Assembly (NCBI RefSeq): GCF_034424545.1
Contig: NZ_CP139970.1
Coordinates: 186,001-250,000, forward strand
Direction: 5' to 3'
DNA from: Trinickia caryophylli
GTDB taxonomy: Bacteria > Pseudomonadota > Gammaproteobacteria > Burkholderiales > Burkholderiaceae
Length of the DNA stretch: 64,000 bases
Part shown: piece after piece, positions 42,898 to 53,835 of the stretch
Numbering within the stretch: the stretch's first letter is position 1
How the letters are laid out: every line of letters begins with the position of its first letter
Program-made: the position numbers and the translations under genes
Notes under the pieces: generated by a model
What the model saw: the letters and a program-made list of their open reading frames with translations, nothing else
The model's database searches: none
What the model was told of the DNA's origin: nothing

Positions 42898-43294
42898 CCT
42901 GCATCACCGTGGCGGATTGAGCGAGTATTTCCCGGCTGGATGCGGACGGATAGACGTCAATGACCACCGCGCGCAGCAGCGGCTCGTCCAGCGATGTGAC
43001 GGTTTGCCGGCAAACAAACCGGTACCGGCCCTGCGGACAGGGCTGGACCGTCTCGCCCAGGTCGGGCCAGCTCTGCGAGACGCGCAGTGCCGCCAGCGCA
43101 TTGTCTGCACTCCAGACCGCCAGCAGCCGGGAAGTGGCCGCCTCGGTACCGGACGCGAGCGCGCCCATCGCGCGCACGACGGCGCCGAGCGCGACGGCAA
43201 CGATCGCCAGCGCGATCAGCACTTCGATCAACGTGAAACCCGCGTGATACGTGGGCGCCCGGCCACGCCGCCGCGCACAGTAGTGACTGTCCAT
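42881..43294 (-). CDS. gspI: Type II secretion minor pseudopilin GspI
   Basis: 137 residues, normal length. Prepilin site Gly19-Phe20 with Glu24 (HAGFTLIEVLIALAIVAVALGAV). The mature part has ADNALAALRVSQSWPDLGE and two cysteines (QPCPQ, FVCRQ), characteristic of GspI. First gene of the gspI-gspJ pair. Upstream at 43295-43527 is the divergent region shared with the LysE-type gene. Confidence 0.92.
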   Translation of the reverse strand: MDSHYCARRRGRAPTYHAGFTLIEVLIALAIVAVALGAVVRAMGALASGTEAATSRLLAVWSADNALAALRVSQSWPDLGETVQPCPQGRYRFVCRQTVTSLDEPLLRAVVIDVYPSASSREILAQSATVMQDERRR

Positions 43295-43527
43295 CGTTCA
43301 CCGCCGTTAAAACCATCCAGGCCGCCGCCAAAAGCGCGACGTCGCCCCGCGGCTGCGGGGAGTCGTGATCGGTCAATATAGAGCGCCCGGATGGCAGGGC
43401 GATTTCGGTTGATCCGGACAACGGCACACGAGCGGCTCGATCCTGGCGCGCGCGCCCGGGAGAAGAAACGCGTTCCCGGTTTATCATCACGGCCTCAGAC
43501 GGTTGAATCTCGTGAGTCGCTTATCGT

Positions 43528-44178
43528 ATGAATCCCGCAACGAATGGCTTTTTGCTTTCTTTATCTCTTTGCCTCGACATCGGCATCGTGAACATCGCGA
43601 TCATGACCGTCTCCATGCAGCGCGGATATTGGACCGGCTTCTGGCTCGGGCTCGGCTCCTGCGTGGGCGATCTCGTCTATGCCCTCCTTGCGTTGGCGGG
43701 CATGACGGCATTGCTGCGGTTTTCCGCCATCCGCTGGGGCATGTGGCTCGGCGGGACGTTCGTGCTGGTCGCACTCGCGCTCAAAATGGCCATTTCGGCG
43801 ATCAGATCGGCACGGTCCCCACAGGACGGCAACGAGCCGGCCGCCAGCGGAACGCATCGTCAGCAGTTCGTGAAGGGCGTTTTGCTTGCGCTGTCGTCGC
43901 CGTCGGCGATCATCTGGTTCGCGGCCGTCGGCGGCGCGCTGATTGCGCAATCGGGCGTACGCGGATGGGAAGCGACGAGCAGCTTTCTCGGAGGATTCTT
44001 CGCGGCCGGACTCGCATGGACGGCGGCGTTATGCCTCGTCGCGGCCAAAGGCGGAAAAGTGTTCGGCGCGAAAGCACTGTCGTTTTGCTACTTTGCCTCG
44101 GCTGCGCTTTTTGCCTTCTTCGCTTGGCAGGTCGTTTCCTCCGGCTACAAGACGCTCATTCTGGGCGCCGCGTCGTAA
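43528..44178 (+). CDS. LysE/RhtB-family amino-acid exporter
   Basis: 216 residues with about six membrane helices. The family pattern is visible: N-terminal helix (LSLSLCLDIGIVNIAIMT) where LysE proteins carry a PG motif, here replaced by DIG; the segment GSCVGDLVYALLALAG; and HRQQFVKGVLLALSSPSAIIWF before the fifth helix. LysE proteins export amino acids or related small metabolites across the inner membrane. It converges on an Lrp/AsnC regulator at 44338, a common pairing for amino-acid exporters though usually divergent. The substrate cannot be told. Confidence 0.82.
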   Translation: MNPATNGFLLSLSLCLDIGIVNIAIMTVSMQRGYWTGFWLGLGSCVGDLVYALLALAGMTALLRFSAIRWGMWLGGTFVLVALALKMAISAIRSARSPQDGNEPAASGTHRQQFVKGVLLALSSPSAIIWFAAVGGALIAQSGVRGWEATSSFLGGFFAAGLAWTAALCLVAAKGGKVFGAKALSFCYFASAALFAFFAWQVVSSGYKTLILGAAS

Positions 44179-44337
44179 CCGGCCGCCGGTTCGGGCAGCG
44201 CTCATTTGAGCACGCTTGCGCCCGCCTCCGCGATCGCTTCATCGTGCTGCGGCTTATCGGCGGATACGCCGATCGCGCGACTACGCTGCCGTTCGAGACC
44301 GGGGTTGCCCGGCGTGGCGTTTGATGTACTTTCCGGC

Positions 44338-44832
44338 TCAGTCTTCGTCGCTCAGCAGCTTGTCGAGCGGCACACCGTGCTTGACGAACGGCGATCGGAT
44401 CACGATATAGCTGAAGTATTTCTCGATGCCCAGATTGCGATCCAGCAGCCGTTCGACGACTTCCTGGTAATGCCCGATGTCCTTCACGACGAATTTGAGC
44501 AAATAGTCGTAACCGCCGCTCACCAGATGGCATTCGGTGATTTCGTCGATGTCGCGTACGTTCGCCTCGAACCGGACGAAGTCGTCGCGTCGATGATCGC
44601 GAAGCATGACCTCGGTAAACACGCTCACGGTGTTCGTCAGCTTGGCCATGTTGATATGGGCACCGTATCCCGAGATCACGCCCGCCGCTTCCAGACGCTT
44701 GACACGCTGCAGGCACGGGCTGGCCGACAGACCCACGGCTGCGGCGAGGTTCGCATTCGTGGTGTTGCCGTTTCTCTGCAGCTCGGCGAGGATCTTGATG
44801 TCGATCCGGTCGAGTTTCGCTCGGGTGCTCAT
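44338..44832 (-). CDS. Lrp/AsnC-family transcriptional regulator
   Basis: 164 residues, family-typical. An N-terminal winged helix-turn-helix (DRIDIKILAELQRNGNTTNANLAAAVGLSASPCLQRVKRLE, residues about 7-50) is followed by the RAM effector domain (VFTEVMLRDHRRDDFVRFEA, TECHLVSGGYDYLLKFVVKD). Such proteins sense amino acids and form octamers. It follows the first HAD gene by 46 bases on the same strand, so it may be cotranscribed with it. It could regulate the neighbouring LysE-type exporter. Confidence 0.92.
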   Translation of the reverse strand: MSTRAKLDRIDIKILAELQRNGNTTNANLAAAVGLSASPCLQRVKRLEAAGVISGYGAHINMAKLTNTVSVFTEVMLRDHRRDDFVRFEANVRDIDEITECHLVSGGYDYLLKFVVKDIGHYQEVVERLLDRNLGIEKYFSYIVIRSPFVKHGVPLDKLLSDED

Positions 44833-44878
44833 ATCGCTCTATTCTCGAATCGGCGTGCGAACCGGCTTTGCACAGCGC

Positions 44879-45598
44879 TCAGGCAAGCGCTTCGTGGTGC
44901 GCCTTGACGAATTGCGCCATGCTGGTGAACTTGAAATCGACGGTCGGCTCGGCAAGCGTACGGATCGTCGCGCCAAGCCCCCGCTGCTCGAATCGCCGAT
45001 GAATCCAGCAAGACCGGATGCCGAGCCGATTGGCCGGCTCGTGATCGTGGTACATGCTGTCCGCCACGTGCAAAATCTCGTGTTTTCTGACACCGAGTAC
45101 CGAGAGCACATCCAACATATATTCGAAATTCCGGTTCGACGGCTTATAGGTGCCCACGTCCTCCGCGGTGACCACGGCGTCGAGCGGGACCTGCAGCGTG
45201 GCCTGCGTATGGGCGAAATTGTCGTTGTCGACGTTCGATATGACCACCAGCTTGAAGTACTTTTTCAAGTATTGAAGCGTGCTCGTCGAATCGGGAAAGG
45301 CGGGCCAGTCACGCACCGATCTCCCGTACGCCACTGCCTGCTCATGCGTATAGGCCGCGCCCCACTCTTCCGCCAGCCGCTTATAGACGACTGCGAGCAA
45401 CCGGTCATATGGCATGTCGGGGGTCGCGATCTGCTGGTAGGACTCGTGACGGGCGTGCGCCTCCAGCACCGCGTCGCGTGCCGGTGCGCACTGAAGAGAC
45501 GAGGTCAATGCCGACAGGCTCGCAACGATGCCCGACTCCCAGTCGATCAGCGTTCCGTAGCAATCGAAGGTCAGCGCCTTGAAATCCGTCAGTCGCAT
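44879..45598 (-). CDS. HAD-superfamily hydrolase, type II haloacid dehalogenase-like (copy 2)
   Basis: 239 residues from the ATG at 45598, with AAGGAG seven bases upstream; an ATG at 45619 is upstream of this site. HAD motif I is FDCYGTLIDWESG with nucleophile Asp12; motif II is VISNVDND; the motif III lysine is in VGTYKPS; motif IV is HVADSMYHD. In verified L-2-haloacid dehalogenases the last block reads SSNxxD, and that serine-asparagine pair is missing here, so dehalogenase activity is doubtful. It is about 55% identical by eye to the gene at 45723. It may be a phosphatase or an uncharacterised hydrolase. Confidence 0.85.
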   Translation of the reverse strand: MRLTDFKALTFDCYGTLIDWESGIVASLSALTSSLQCAPARDAVLEAHARHESYQQIATPDMPYDRLLAVVYKRLAEEWGAAYTHEQAVAYGRSVRDWPAFPDSTSTLQYLKKYFKLVVISNVDNDNFAHTQATLQVPLDAVVTAEDVGTYKPSNRNFEYMLDVLSVLGVRKHEILHVADSMYHDHEPANRLGIRSCWIHRRFEQRGLGATIRTLAEPTVDFKFTSMAQFVKAHHEALA

Positions 45599-45722
45599 GC
45601 GCGACTCCTTGCTGTGCATGTTCCGGGTCTCACGAATGATGCGATGGCCTGCATGTCACGCCTTACTGAAACCGGTGCGCAGACAACGAACCGGCCCCAT
45701 GAGTGGCAACAGCCGGCGGTGC

Positions 45723-46448
45723 TTATGGCTGCAGCAGCGCTTCCTGATGCGCCTTCGCGAGTTCCGCCATGCTGTTGAACCGGAAATTGACCGCCGGCTG
45801 TTCGCCCGGGTTCATCGTTGCGCCGAACCCCTCTTGCGAGTGGCGACGATAGATCCAGCACGATGCAAGGCCGAACGCATTCGCGGGCCTGTGGTCGTGA
45901 AAAAGGCTTTCCGCCGTGTGAAGGATGCGCTCCTTCCTGATACCGCGGGCACCCAGTTTATCGAGCATGTACTCGAAGTTGCGCGGCGACGGCTTGTACG
46001 CACCCACGTCTTCGGCTGTGATGATCGCGTCGAATTCGACCCGAAGCTTGGCATTGCTGTAGGTAAAGCTCTCGTTGTCGATGTTCGAGAGAATCACGAG
46101 CCTGTAGTGCTGCTTCAGATACTGAAGCGCGGCCGCCGAGTCGTCGAATGCGGGCCAGTTGCGAATCGACCGCCCGTATGCCACGCACTCCTCATGCGTG
46201 AAAGGCACGCCCCATTCCTCCGCCACGCGTTTGTAGACGATCGGCAGCAGTTCCTGGTACCGCTTGCCCGGCGTATACAACTGCTGCGAGGATTCATGGC
46301 GAGCATGAGCCTCGAGCACCTGATCGCGCGAGAGCGGCGTTTTCACGCGATCGAGCAGCGGTCGCAACCCCTCGAAGATGCCCGATTCCCAGTCGATCAG
46401 CGTGCCATAGCAGTCGAACGTCAGCGTATCGAAGTCGGTCAATTTCAC
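45723..46448 (-). CDS. HAD-superfamily hydrolase, type II haloacid dehalogenase-like (copy 1)
   Basis: 241 residues starting at a GTG (46446-46448), supported by AGGAGAA about eight bases upstream. Motif I is FDCYGTLIDWESG (Asp12), motif II VILSNIDNES, the lysine is in VGAYKPSPRNF, and motif IV is HTAESLFHD, again without the SSN motif of true haloacid dehalogenases. It lies 124 bases upstream of its paralogue on the same strand, a recent-looking tandem duplication. Substrate unknown. Confidence 0.85.
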   Translation of the reverse strand: MKLTDFDTLTFDCYGTLIDWESGIFEGLRPLLDRVKTPLSRDQVLEAHARHESSQQLYTPGKRYQELLPIVYKRVAEEWGVPFTHEECVAYGRSIRNWPAFDDSAAALQYLKQHYRLVILSNIDNESFTYSNAKLRVEFDAIITAEDVGAYKPSPRNFEYMLDKLGARGIRKERILHTAESLFHDHRPANAFGLASCWIYRRHSQEGFGATMNPGEQPAVNFRFNSMAELAKAHQEALLQP

Positions 46449-46895
46449 GGAAGCTTCTCCTGTTGGTTGGTGAGCGAGAATAGTCTATTGCGCCTGCCCG
46501 GCAACCATGACTCATCTTGCGTCGCACATCGGCAACGGCTGCGGCGAAGAGGAGCCCGATCCGCAGAATCTGCCGCAGCGATCGACTGAAATCGACAGTC
46601 GTGCACGTGTATGGGCTCTCGACGCTGGGCCAGGCGAGCGACGTCCCGCCGCCCCCAGGCCTTGCCCGAGCGGACACCGCGTCGAACCGGTCACCCGCAA
46701 ACGCCCCAACAGCCGAGAGCCTGACCAAGGGGGGCCGTCCAGGCAGGACGCCATTACTGCCCGGGCGACCGCCCAGAGGCGGTCGGCGAGATCGCCCCAT
46801 AAAGGTCGCGCGTCACGTTTCTGTCCGCTGAGATCGGCTTCGTCCTCGAGCTTGGGCGGGTTGTTTTTCTAGATTCGCCCCGCCTGCGACCGAAA
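46449..46895. other. Non-coding stretch between HAD gene and tai4
   Basis: 447 bases. Short open frames occur on both strands, but none has a ribosome site, plausible composition or a recognisable domain. The promoter for the HAD/Lrp genes should lie in the left part. Nothing else is identified. Confidence 0.5.
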
Positions 46896-47357
46896 CTACT
46901 TCCGGTCGAGCGGCACGGGATTGTCCTGCCTGTAAGTATGGCGCGGATTGATGACAAGGCGTTTGGCTTGTTGCTCCAATTCCCGGCTGTGGTAAAGATC
47001 CAGGCACTTGAGAAAATCGAACTTCACATCTTTCGTTTCCGATTCCGCCAGTGGATTACGATAATCACGCGCCAAATAACGATCCACTAATGCGCGTATT
47101 ACATCCGGACTCTTTTCAAGATCGTAATAGGTCCAATCGCGCAACGCGCTCACGCTGCTTCCGGCGTCGACAGCGGCACGTTGGTCGCCCTTGTATGCAT
47201 TGGCGATACAGGTGGCCAAGACCATGTCTTTGAAGTTCTGCGCGTACGTTCGCGTTGCCGCTTCAGGAGAAGAATGCGCGATGTCCTTCGCGTCGCTCGC
47301 CAATGCGGTCAGAAGTGCCGCGGCCGAAAGAGCGGCCCCGATCATGGCCTTGTTCAC
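46896..47357 (-). CDS. tai4: Tai4-type immunity protein to a type VI amidase effector
   Basis: 153 residues from a GTG at 47357 that overlaps the tae4 stop as GTGA, with GGAG about eight bases upstream; the open frame extends to 47420 without support. A Sec signal peptide (NKAMIGAALSAAALLTALASDA) directs it to the periplasm. The family pattern is clear: YAQNFKDMVLATCIANAY, DAGSSVSALRDWTYYDLE, YLARDYRNPL, FDFLKCLDLYHSRELEQQ. Two cysteines (ATCIAN, LKCLDL) fit the conserved disulfide. Tai4 binds and blocks Tae4, protecting the producer's peptidoglycan. Confidence 0.9.
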   Translation of the reverse strand: MNKAMIGAALSAAALLTALASDAKDIAHSSPEAATRTYAQNFKDMVLATCIANAYKGDQRAAVDAGSSVSALRDWTYYDLEKSPDVIRALVDRYLARDYRNPLAESETKDVKFDFLKCLDLYHSRELEQQAKRLVINPRHTYRQDNPVPLDRK

Positions 47358-47854
47358 GGCAAGCTCCAGAAATTCGCACGGTCGGTGCGATACCTTGCCT
47401 CGGGCTCGTTGAAATAACAATGGTCATAGCATGTCTTGCCGTCGAACAGGGTCGCGTGACCCGCGGCGTCTGTCCATCCACTGACTTCGAACAAAACGAG
47501 ACCTCTTTTGCCTGCCAGTGCACCGCCGCCCGATGGCGGATAGCTGATGACTTCCGGCTGTCCCCACCGTCCCCGGAGGAATGCAATAAGATCTTTAACG
47601 CGGAAGAAATACTGGCGCTTATCCGCACCAGAAACAGTCTGGCCAGGCAATCCGGGAATGGCGAACCCGGATTCGTTCAGAATGTAGCTCATCCGCACGG
47701 CGCAGGTGTTGCTCCACCGCTGCTTAGGATCGGGATTGTTGATATTTTTTTCGACATAGCCACCGATTACCTGCGCCACTCGGCCCGCTGCGTTCGCGGG
47801 ATCGTAGATTCGCATCGAAGCCGCCCAGGCGGCGGAAAAAGACGGTCTCCTCAT
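47354..47854 (-). CDS. tae4: Tae4-type type VI secretion amidase effector
   Basis: 166 residues from the ATG at 47854, with AAGGAG eight bases upstream. The NlpC/P60-like fold of Tae4 is evident. The catalytic Cys51 is in RWSNTCAVRMSYILN and His133 in AGHATLFDG. Cys142 and Cys146 have the CxxxC spacing of the Tae4 disulfide. These enzymes cleave the D-Glu to meso-DAP bond of peptidoglycan in rival cells. No signal peptide, as expected for T6SS delivery. The gene is paired with tai4, but no vgrG, hcp or PAAR gene is nearby, so it must use a machine encoded elsewhere. Confidence 0.92.
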   Translation of the reverse strand: MRRPSFSAAWAASMRIYDPANAAGRVAQVIGGYVEKNINNPDPKQRWSNTCAVRMSYILNESGFAIPGLPGQTVSGADKRQYFFRVKDLIAFLRGRWGQPEVISYPPSGGGALAGKRGLVLFEVSGWTDAAGHATLFDGKTCYDHCYFNEPEARYRTDRANFWSLP

Positions 47855-48134
47855 CTGTCCTCTCCTTTTGGGTACAGCCGTCACAGCATCGATTACACGG
47901 GTAGTGGCCGCTCGTTACCGCTTCGCTTGGCGCCCCCTCTCAAATGCTTTCGCGATAATACATCACATGAAAGCGAATTGTTAGCAGGTGCACTGAATCG
48001 ATATTCAGCGCTCATAGCCGTAAGGTTTAACCGTCAAGCTTGAATAGCACGTGCCGCCTTGATAGAAAGGCTCGGTGAAGTTGCGTCGGATGGGGAAACA
48101 GCTGGTGAAATATTCCGGCCCAAGCGTTATGCAG
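47855..48134. other. Spacer between tae4 and the tRNA-Val terminator
   Basis: 280 bases, AT-richer than average. It should hold the tae4 promoter on the minus strand. No gene is supported. Confidence 0.4.
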
Positions 48135-48177
48135 CAGAAAAAACAAAACCCGCACGCCATCGACGGCTATGCGGGTT
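48135..48177 (-). terminator. Intrinsic terminator after tRNA-Val
   Basis: On the minus strand, stem AACCCGCA/TGCGGGTT (48170-48177 and 48147-48154) carries an inner GCC/GGC pairing. It is followed by a T-rich run (TTTTGTTTTTTC). It lies about 70 bases downstream of the tRNA. Confidence 0.8.
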
Positions 48178-48243
48178 CTATTCGATACTGCCTGCAGCGC
48201 GAGACCGGCGAAGCGGCCTCCAACCTTGGTCGCGAACGGAAAA

Positions 48244-48319
48244 TGGTGGGTGCTGAGAGGCTCGAACTCCCGACCTACGCCTTGTAAGGGCGCCGCTCTA
48301 CCAACTGAGCTAAGCACCC
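48244..48319 (-). tRNA. tRNA-Val (anticodon UAC), CCA encoded
   Basis: Read on the minus strand the sequence folds as a 73-base cloverleaf plus CCA. The acceptor GGGTGCT pairs with AGCACCC, the D loop contains AGTTGGTAGA, the anticodon loop is CTTACAA (anticodon TAC, valine GTA codons), and the T loop is TTCGAGC. The seven-base acceptor stem is perfect. Confidence 0.96.
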
Positions 48320-48455
48320 GTTCGCGCTTCCGATGCCAGTGTGATGCACGGCTGACATCGTTCGCTGATTTTGCTGATTGGTGCCTTGTAATAGCCTTGT
48401 CAGCGACCTTGATCGGCAACTTGTGCGTTACAGGGCTTCCTAACCAGCGAGCCCG

Positions 48456-48728
48456 CTAGTTTAGCGCATCTTTCAGTGCTTTGCCAGGCTTAAATTTCGG
48501 AACCTTGGCGGCCTTGATCTTGATCGCCGCTCCGGTGCGCGGATTGCGGCCCGTACGCGCGGTGCGCTTGCCGACCGCGAACGTGCCGAAGCCCACAAGC
48601 GTCACCGAGCCGCCCTTTTTCAAGGTGTTCTTGACGCCGGCGATGACGGCGTCGAGCGCGCGCCCTGCCGCCGCTTTCGATAAATCCGCTTGTTCCGCGA
48701 TGTGGTCGATCAATTCCGTCTTGTTCAT
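48456..48728 (-). CDS. hupB: DNA-binding protein HU
   Basis: 90 residues from the ATG at 48728, with a GGGGG run six bases upstream; the open frame to 48809 has no start signal. The HU fold is complete: [18 protein letters not shown], then [19 protein letters not shown] (the DNA-binding arm with the GRNP signature), ending [13 protein letters not shown] compacts DNA and helps replication, recombination and regulation. It follows lon on the same strand with an intrinsic terminator between, the usual order in Burkholderia. Confidence 0.97.
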   Translation of the reverse strand: MNKTELIDHIAEQADLSKAAAGRALDAVIAGVKNTLKKGGSVTLVGFGTFAVGKRTARTGRNPRTGAAIKIKAAKVPKFKPGKALKDALN

Positions 48729-48879
48729 CCAAACCCCCGAGAATGAATATTGGCATTCCAAACTTGCGCCCCCTGGCGCCGCCCGGCGCCAGGCGCTGAG
48801 CCCGCTCATTTAAAGTAGCCGAAACACAGGTGTCAACCGGGATCGGCCCGATCTTCGTAGTCTGGCGCCGCAGTGGAAA

Positions 48880-48914
48880 AGAAAAAACCCGCGGAGCAGT
48901 CGCATCCGCGGGTT
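48880..48914 (-). terminator. Intrinsic terminator after lon
   Basis: A perfect ten-base stem AACCCGCGGA/TCCGCGGGTT (48905-48914 and 48886-48895) with a nine-base loop is followed on the minus strand by TTTTCTTTTCC. It lies 46 bases past the lon stop. Confidence 0.92.
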
Positions 48915-48959
48915 CGGGTCGGGCGTCGAGCCGCCACGGCGGCTCGGTCGCTCGCAGGT

Positions 48960-51377
<2,418 letters not shown>

Positions 51378-51412
51378 TTTCATTTCCCCATGAGTGGAAT
51401 CAGAACATTCGG

Positions 51413-51441
51413 TAGTTGAGGCCCGCGATGCGGATTGCAAG
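51413..51441 (-). promoter_or_regulatory. Possible sigma-32 (heat-shock) promoter of lon
   Basis: On the minus strand CTTGCAA (51441-51435) is followed after exactly 13 bases by CCTCAACTA (51421-51413). This partly resembles the sigma-32 pattern CTTGAAA-N11-16-CCCCATNTA. Placement 36 bases before the lon start is suitable. The -10 match is imperfect. Confidence 0.35.
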
Positions 51442-51504
51442 CCTGTGCGAGTGGGAAAAAGTTCAGTTCACCTGTCGAAGCAGTCAGTGTTACCCACAAG
51501 ATAA

Positions 51505-51538
51505 ACGAAAAAAGCCGTTCACGTTGCCATGAACGGCT
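51505..51538 (-). terminator. Intrinsic terminator after clpX
   Basis: A nine-base stem AGCCGTTCA/TGAACGGCT (51513-51521 and 51530-51538) with an eight-base loop is followed on the minus strand by TTTTTTCGTTT. It lies 29 bases after the clpX stop and separates it from lon. Confidence 0.9.
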
Positions 51539-51567
51539 GTTTCACAGAAAACCTTGAGGCCGATCAA

Positions 51568-52839
51568 TCAATTCGAGCCCGCAACCTTCGGGGCTTCCTC
51601 GTAGATCAGGAGCGGCTTTCCGTCACCGTCGATGACGTTGTCGTCGATGATGACCTTGCTGACTCCCTTCATCGTCGGCAACTCATACATCACGTCGAGC
51701 AATGCCTGTTCCAGAATGGAGCGCAGCCCGCGCGCCCCCGTCTTGCGGCGGATGGCCTTGCGCGCCACGGCTTGCAGGGCATCCGGACGGATTTCCAGTT
51801 CCACGCGCTCCATCGCGAAAAGTTTGTGGTACTGCTTGACGAGCGCGTTCTTCGGCTCGACCAGGATCTTCATCAGCGCAGCTTCGTCGAGCTTGCCGAG
51901 CGTCGCGACCACCGGCAGGCGCCCGATCAGCTCGGGGATCAAACCGAATTTGATCAGATCCTCGGGTTCGACCTCGCGCAGCACTTCGCCGGCATCGCGC
52001 TCCTGCTTGCTCTTCACGGTCGCACCGAAGCCGATGCCCGTCTTCTCCGTGCGGTCCGTGATGACCTTCTCGAGGCCGTCGAACGCGCCGCCGCAGACGA
52101 AGAGGATGTTGGTGGTATCGACCTGGATGAAGTCCTGGTTCGGGTGCTTGCGTCCGCCCTGCGGCGGCACCGACGCCATTGTGCCCTCGACGAGCTTTAA
52201 CAGCGCCTGCTGCACGCCCTCGCCCGACACGTCACGCGTGATCGACGGGTTGTCCGACTTGCGGCTGATCTTGTCGATCTCGTCGATGTAGACGATGCCG
52301 CGCTGGGCCTTGTCGACTTCGTAATTACAGTTTTGCAACAGCTTTTGGATGATGTTCTCGACATCCTCGCCAACATAGCCGGCCTCCGTGAGCGTCGTCG
52401 CGTCGGCGATGACGAACGGCACGTTGAGCAGGCGCGCGAGCGTTTGCGCGAGCAGCGTCTTGCCCGAGCCGGTCGGCCCGATGAGCAGGATGTTGCTCTT
52501 CGAAAGCTCGATGTCGTCTTTCTTGTCGAGGTGCTTGAGCCGCTTGTAGTGATTGTAGACCGCAACCGCGAGAATCTTCTTCGCGCGCTCCTGCCCGATC
52601 ACGTACTGATCGAGGATGTCGCGAATCTCCTGCGGGCTCGGCAGGTCGGACTTCGACAAGCCGGAGTCCGTGCCTGCACCCGCGGCTTCATCGCGAATGA
52701 TCTCGTTGCACAAGTCGATGCATTCATCGCAGATGAACACCGACGGGCCGGCAATCAGCTTCTTGACCTCATGCTGGCTCTTTCCGCAAAACGAGCAATA
52801 CAACAGCTTTTCGCTGTTCGAACCTTTTTTGTCCGCCAT
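51568..52839 (-). CDS. clpX: ClpXP unfoldase subunit ClpX
   Basis: 423 residues from the ATG at 52839 with GGAGG about eleven bases upstream. The zinc-binding domain has Cys15, Cys18, Cys37 and Cys40. Walker A GPTGSGKT is at 121-128, the pore loop GYVG at 154-157, Walker [11 protein letters not shown], the RKH loop (GGRKHPNQ), and sensor-2 arginine in TGARGLRS. It unfolds tagged proteins and feeds them to ClpP. It is downstream of clpP on the same strand after 203 bases. Confidence 0.98.
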   Translation of the reverse strand: MADKKGSNSEKLLYCSFCGKSQHEVKKLIAGPSVFICDECIDLCNEIIRDEAAGAGTDSGLSKSDLPSPQEIRDILDQYVIGQERAKKILAVAVYNHYKRLKHLDKKDDIELSKSNILLIGPTGSGKTLLAQTLARLLNVPFVIADATTLTEAGYVGEDVENIIQKLLQNCNYEVDKAQRGIVYIDEIDKISRKSDNPSITRDVSGEGVQQALLKLVEGTMASVPPQGGRKHPNQDFIQVDTTNILFVCGGAFDGLEKVITDRTEKTGIGFGATVKSKQERDAGEVLREVEPEDLIKFGLIPELIGRLPVVATLGKLDEAALMKILVEPKNALVKQYHKLFAMERVELEIRPDALQAVARKAIRRKTGARGLRSILEQALLDVMYELPTMKGVSKVIIDDNVIDGDGKPLLIYEEAPKVAGSN

Positions 52840-53042
52840 GGATATACGAGCCTCCGGACACTCCCAATGACCAGGCAACGCCTCATCCACCCCAATTCGG
52901 GGCCGGATGACGCAGGCAAAAACACGTGTTCGCGTTCCTGCCTTCAGCGCCTGTAGCTATTATCGACCATTTATAACACCGCTTGAGCCGGCGTCTACAC
53001 CCATTGTGCGAAATGGCGCGCACGCGCGCGAGCGCGCCCCCT

Positions 53043-53711
53043 TCACGAACGCTTGTGCAGGACCTGGTCGATCAGTCCGTAAGCCTGGGCGTCCTCGCCC
53101 GACATGAAGTTGTCGCGGTCGGTATCGCGTGCAATCCGCTCGACCGACTGGCCCGTATGCTGCGCGAGCAAGTGGTTGAGTCGCTCCCTCAAATAGAGGA
53201 TTTCGCGTGCCTGGATCTCGATGTCCGACGCCTGGCCACGCGCGCCGCCGAGCGGCTGGTGGATCATCACACGGGCGTTCGGCAACGCAAAGCGCTTACC
53301 CTTCGCGCCCGATGCCAGCAGAAACGCACCCATGCTCGCCGCAAGACCCATGCACAGTGTCGATACGTCAGGCTTGATGAACTGCATGGTGTCGTAGATC
53401 GCCATGCCGGCCGAAACCGAGCCGCCCGGACTGTTGATGTACAGGTTGATGTCCTTGTCGGGATTCTCGCTCTCGAGGAAAAGGAGCTGCGCCACGACGA
53501 GGTTCGCCGTCTGGTCGTTGACTTCCCCGACCATGAAGACGACGCGCTCCTTCAAAAGGCGCGAATAAATGTCGTACGAACGCTCTCCCCGGCCGCTCGT
53601 TTCCACGACGATCGGCACGAGCCCCAGCGCCTGGGCTCCCAACGCCTGCGTTTCCAGATCCCGCGGTGCCTGGGAAGCCAACGTGTCCAGCAATTGAGCG
53701 CGAAAGGTCAT
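53043..53711 (-). CDS. clpP: ATP-dependent Clp protease proteolytic subunit ClpP
   Basis: 222 residues. AAGGAA lies seven bases before the start. The catalytic triad is Ser126 (GLAASMGAF), His151 (VMIHQPLGG) and Asp200 (DTDRDNF). A short propeptide-like N-terminus precedes [10 protein letters not shown]. It forms a tetradecameric chamber with ClpX or ClpA. It lies between tig and clpX, a conserved order. Confidence 0.98.
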   Translation of the reverse strand: MTFRAQLLDTLASQAPRDLETQALGAQALGLVPIVVETSGRGERSYDIYSRLLKERVVFMVGEVNDQTANLVVAQLLFLESENPDKDINLYINSPGGSVSAGMAIYDTMQFIKPDVSTLCMGLAASMGAFLLASGAKGKRFALPNARVMIHQPLGGARGQASDIEIQAREILYLRERLNHLLAQHTGQSVERIARDTDRDNFMSGEDAQAYGLIDQVLHKRS

Positions 53712-53835
53712 GCAATGGTTCCTTGTTCGGAATGGTCCCGGATAGCCGCCGGCCGCGGCGGCCCTGCCGCGCGCCGACGCAAAAACGGCGTGGGGCCGCC
53801 GCTCCGACAGCCCGCACGCCGCTCGAGGCGATGCC

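Noticed and set aside
44256..44273. Hairpin ATCGGCG-gata-CGCCGAT between the LysE-type and Lrp genes
   Set aside because: No T-tract on either strand, so not called as an intrinsic terminator.
46294..46872. Short open frames on both strands between the HAD gene and tai4
   Set aside because: No ribosome sites, no recognisable domain and conflicting frames of equal quality.
48027..48419. Minus-strand open frame of 130 codons overlapping tRNA-Val
   Set aside because: It runs through the tRNA gene and its terminator and has no protein similarity.
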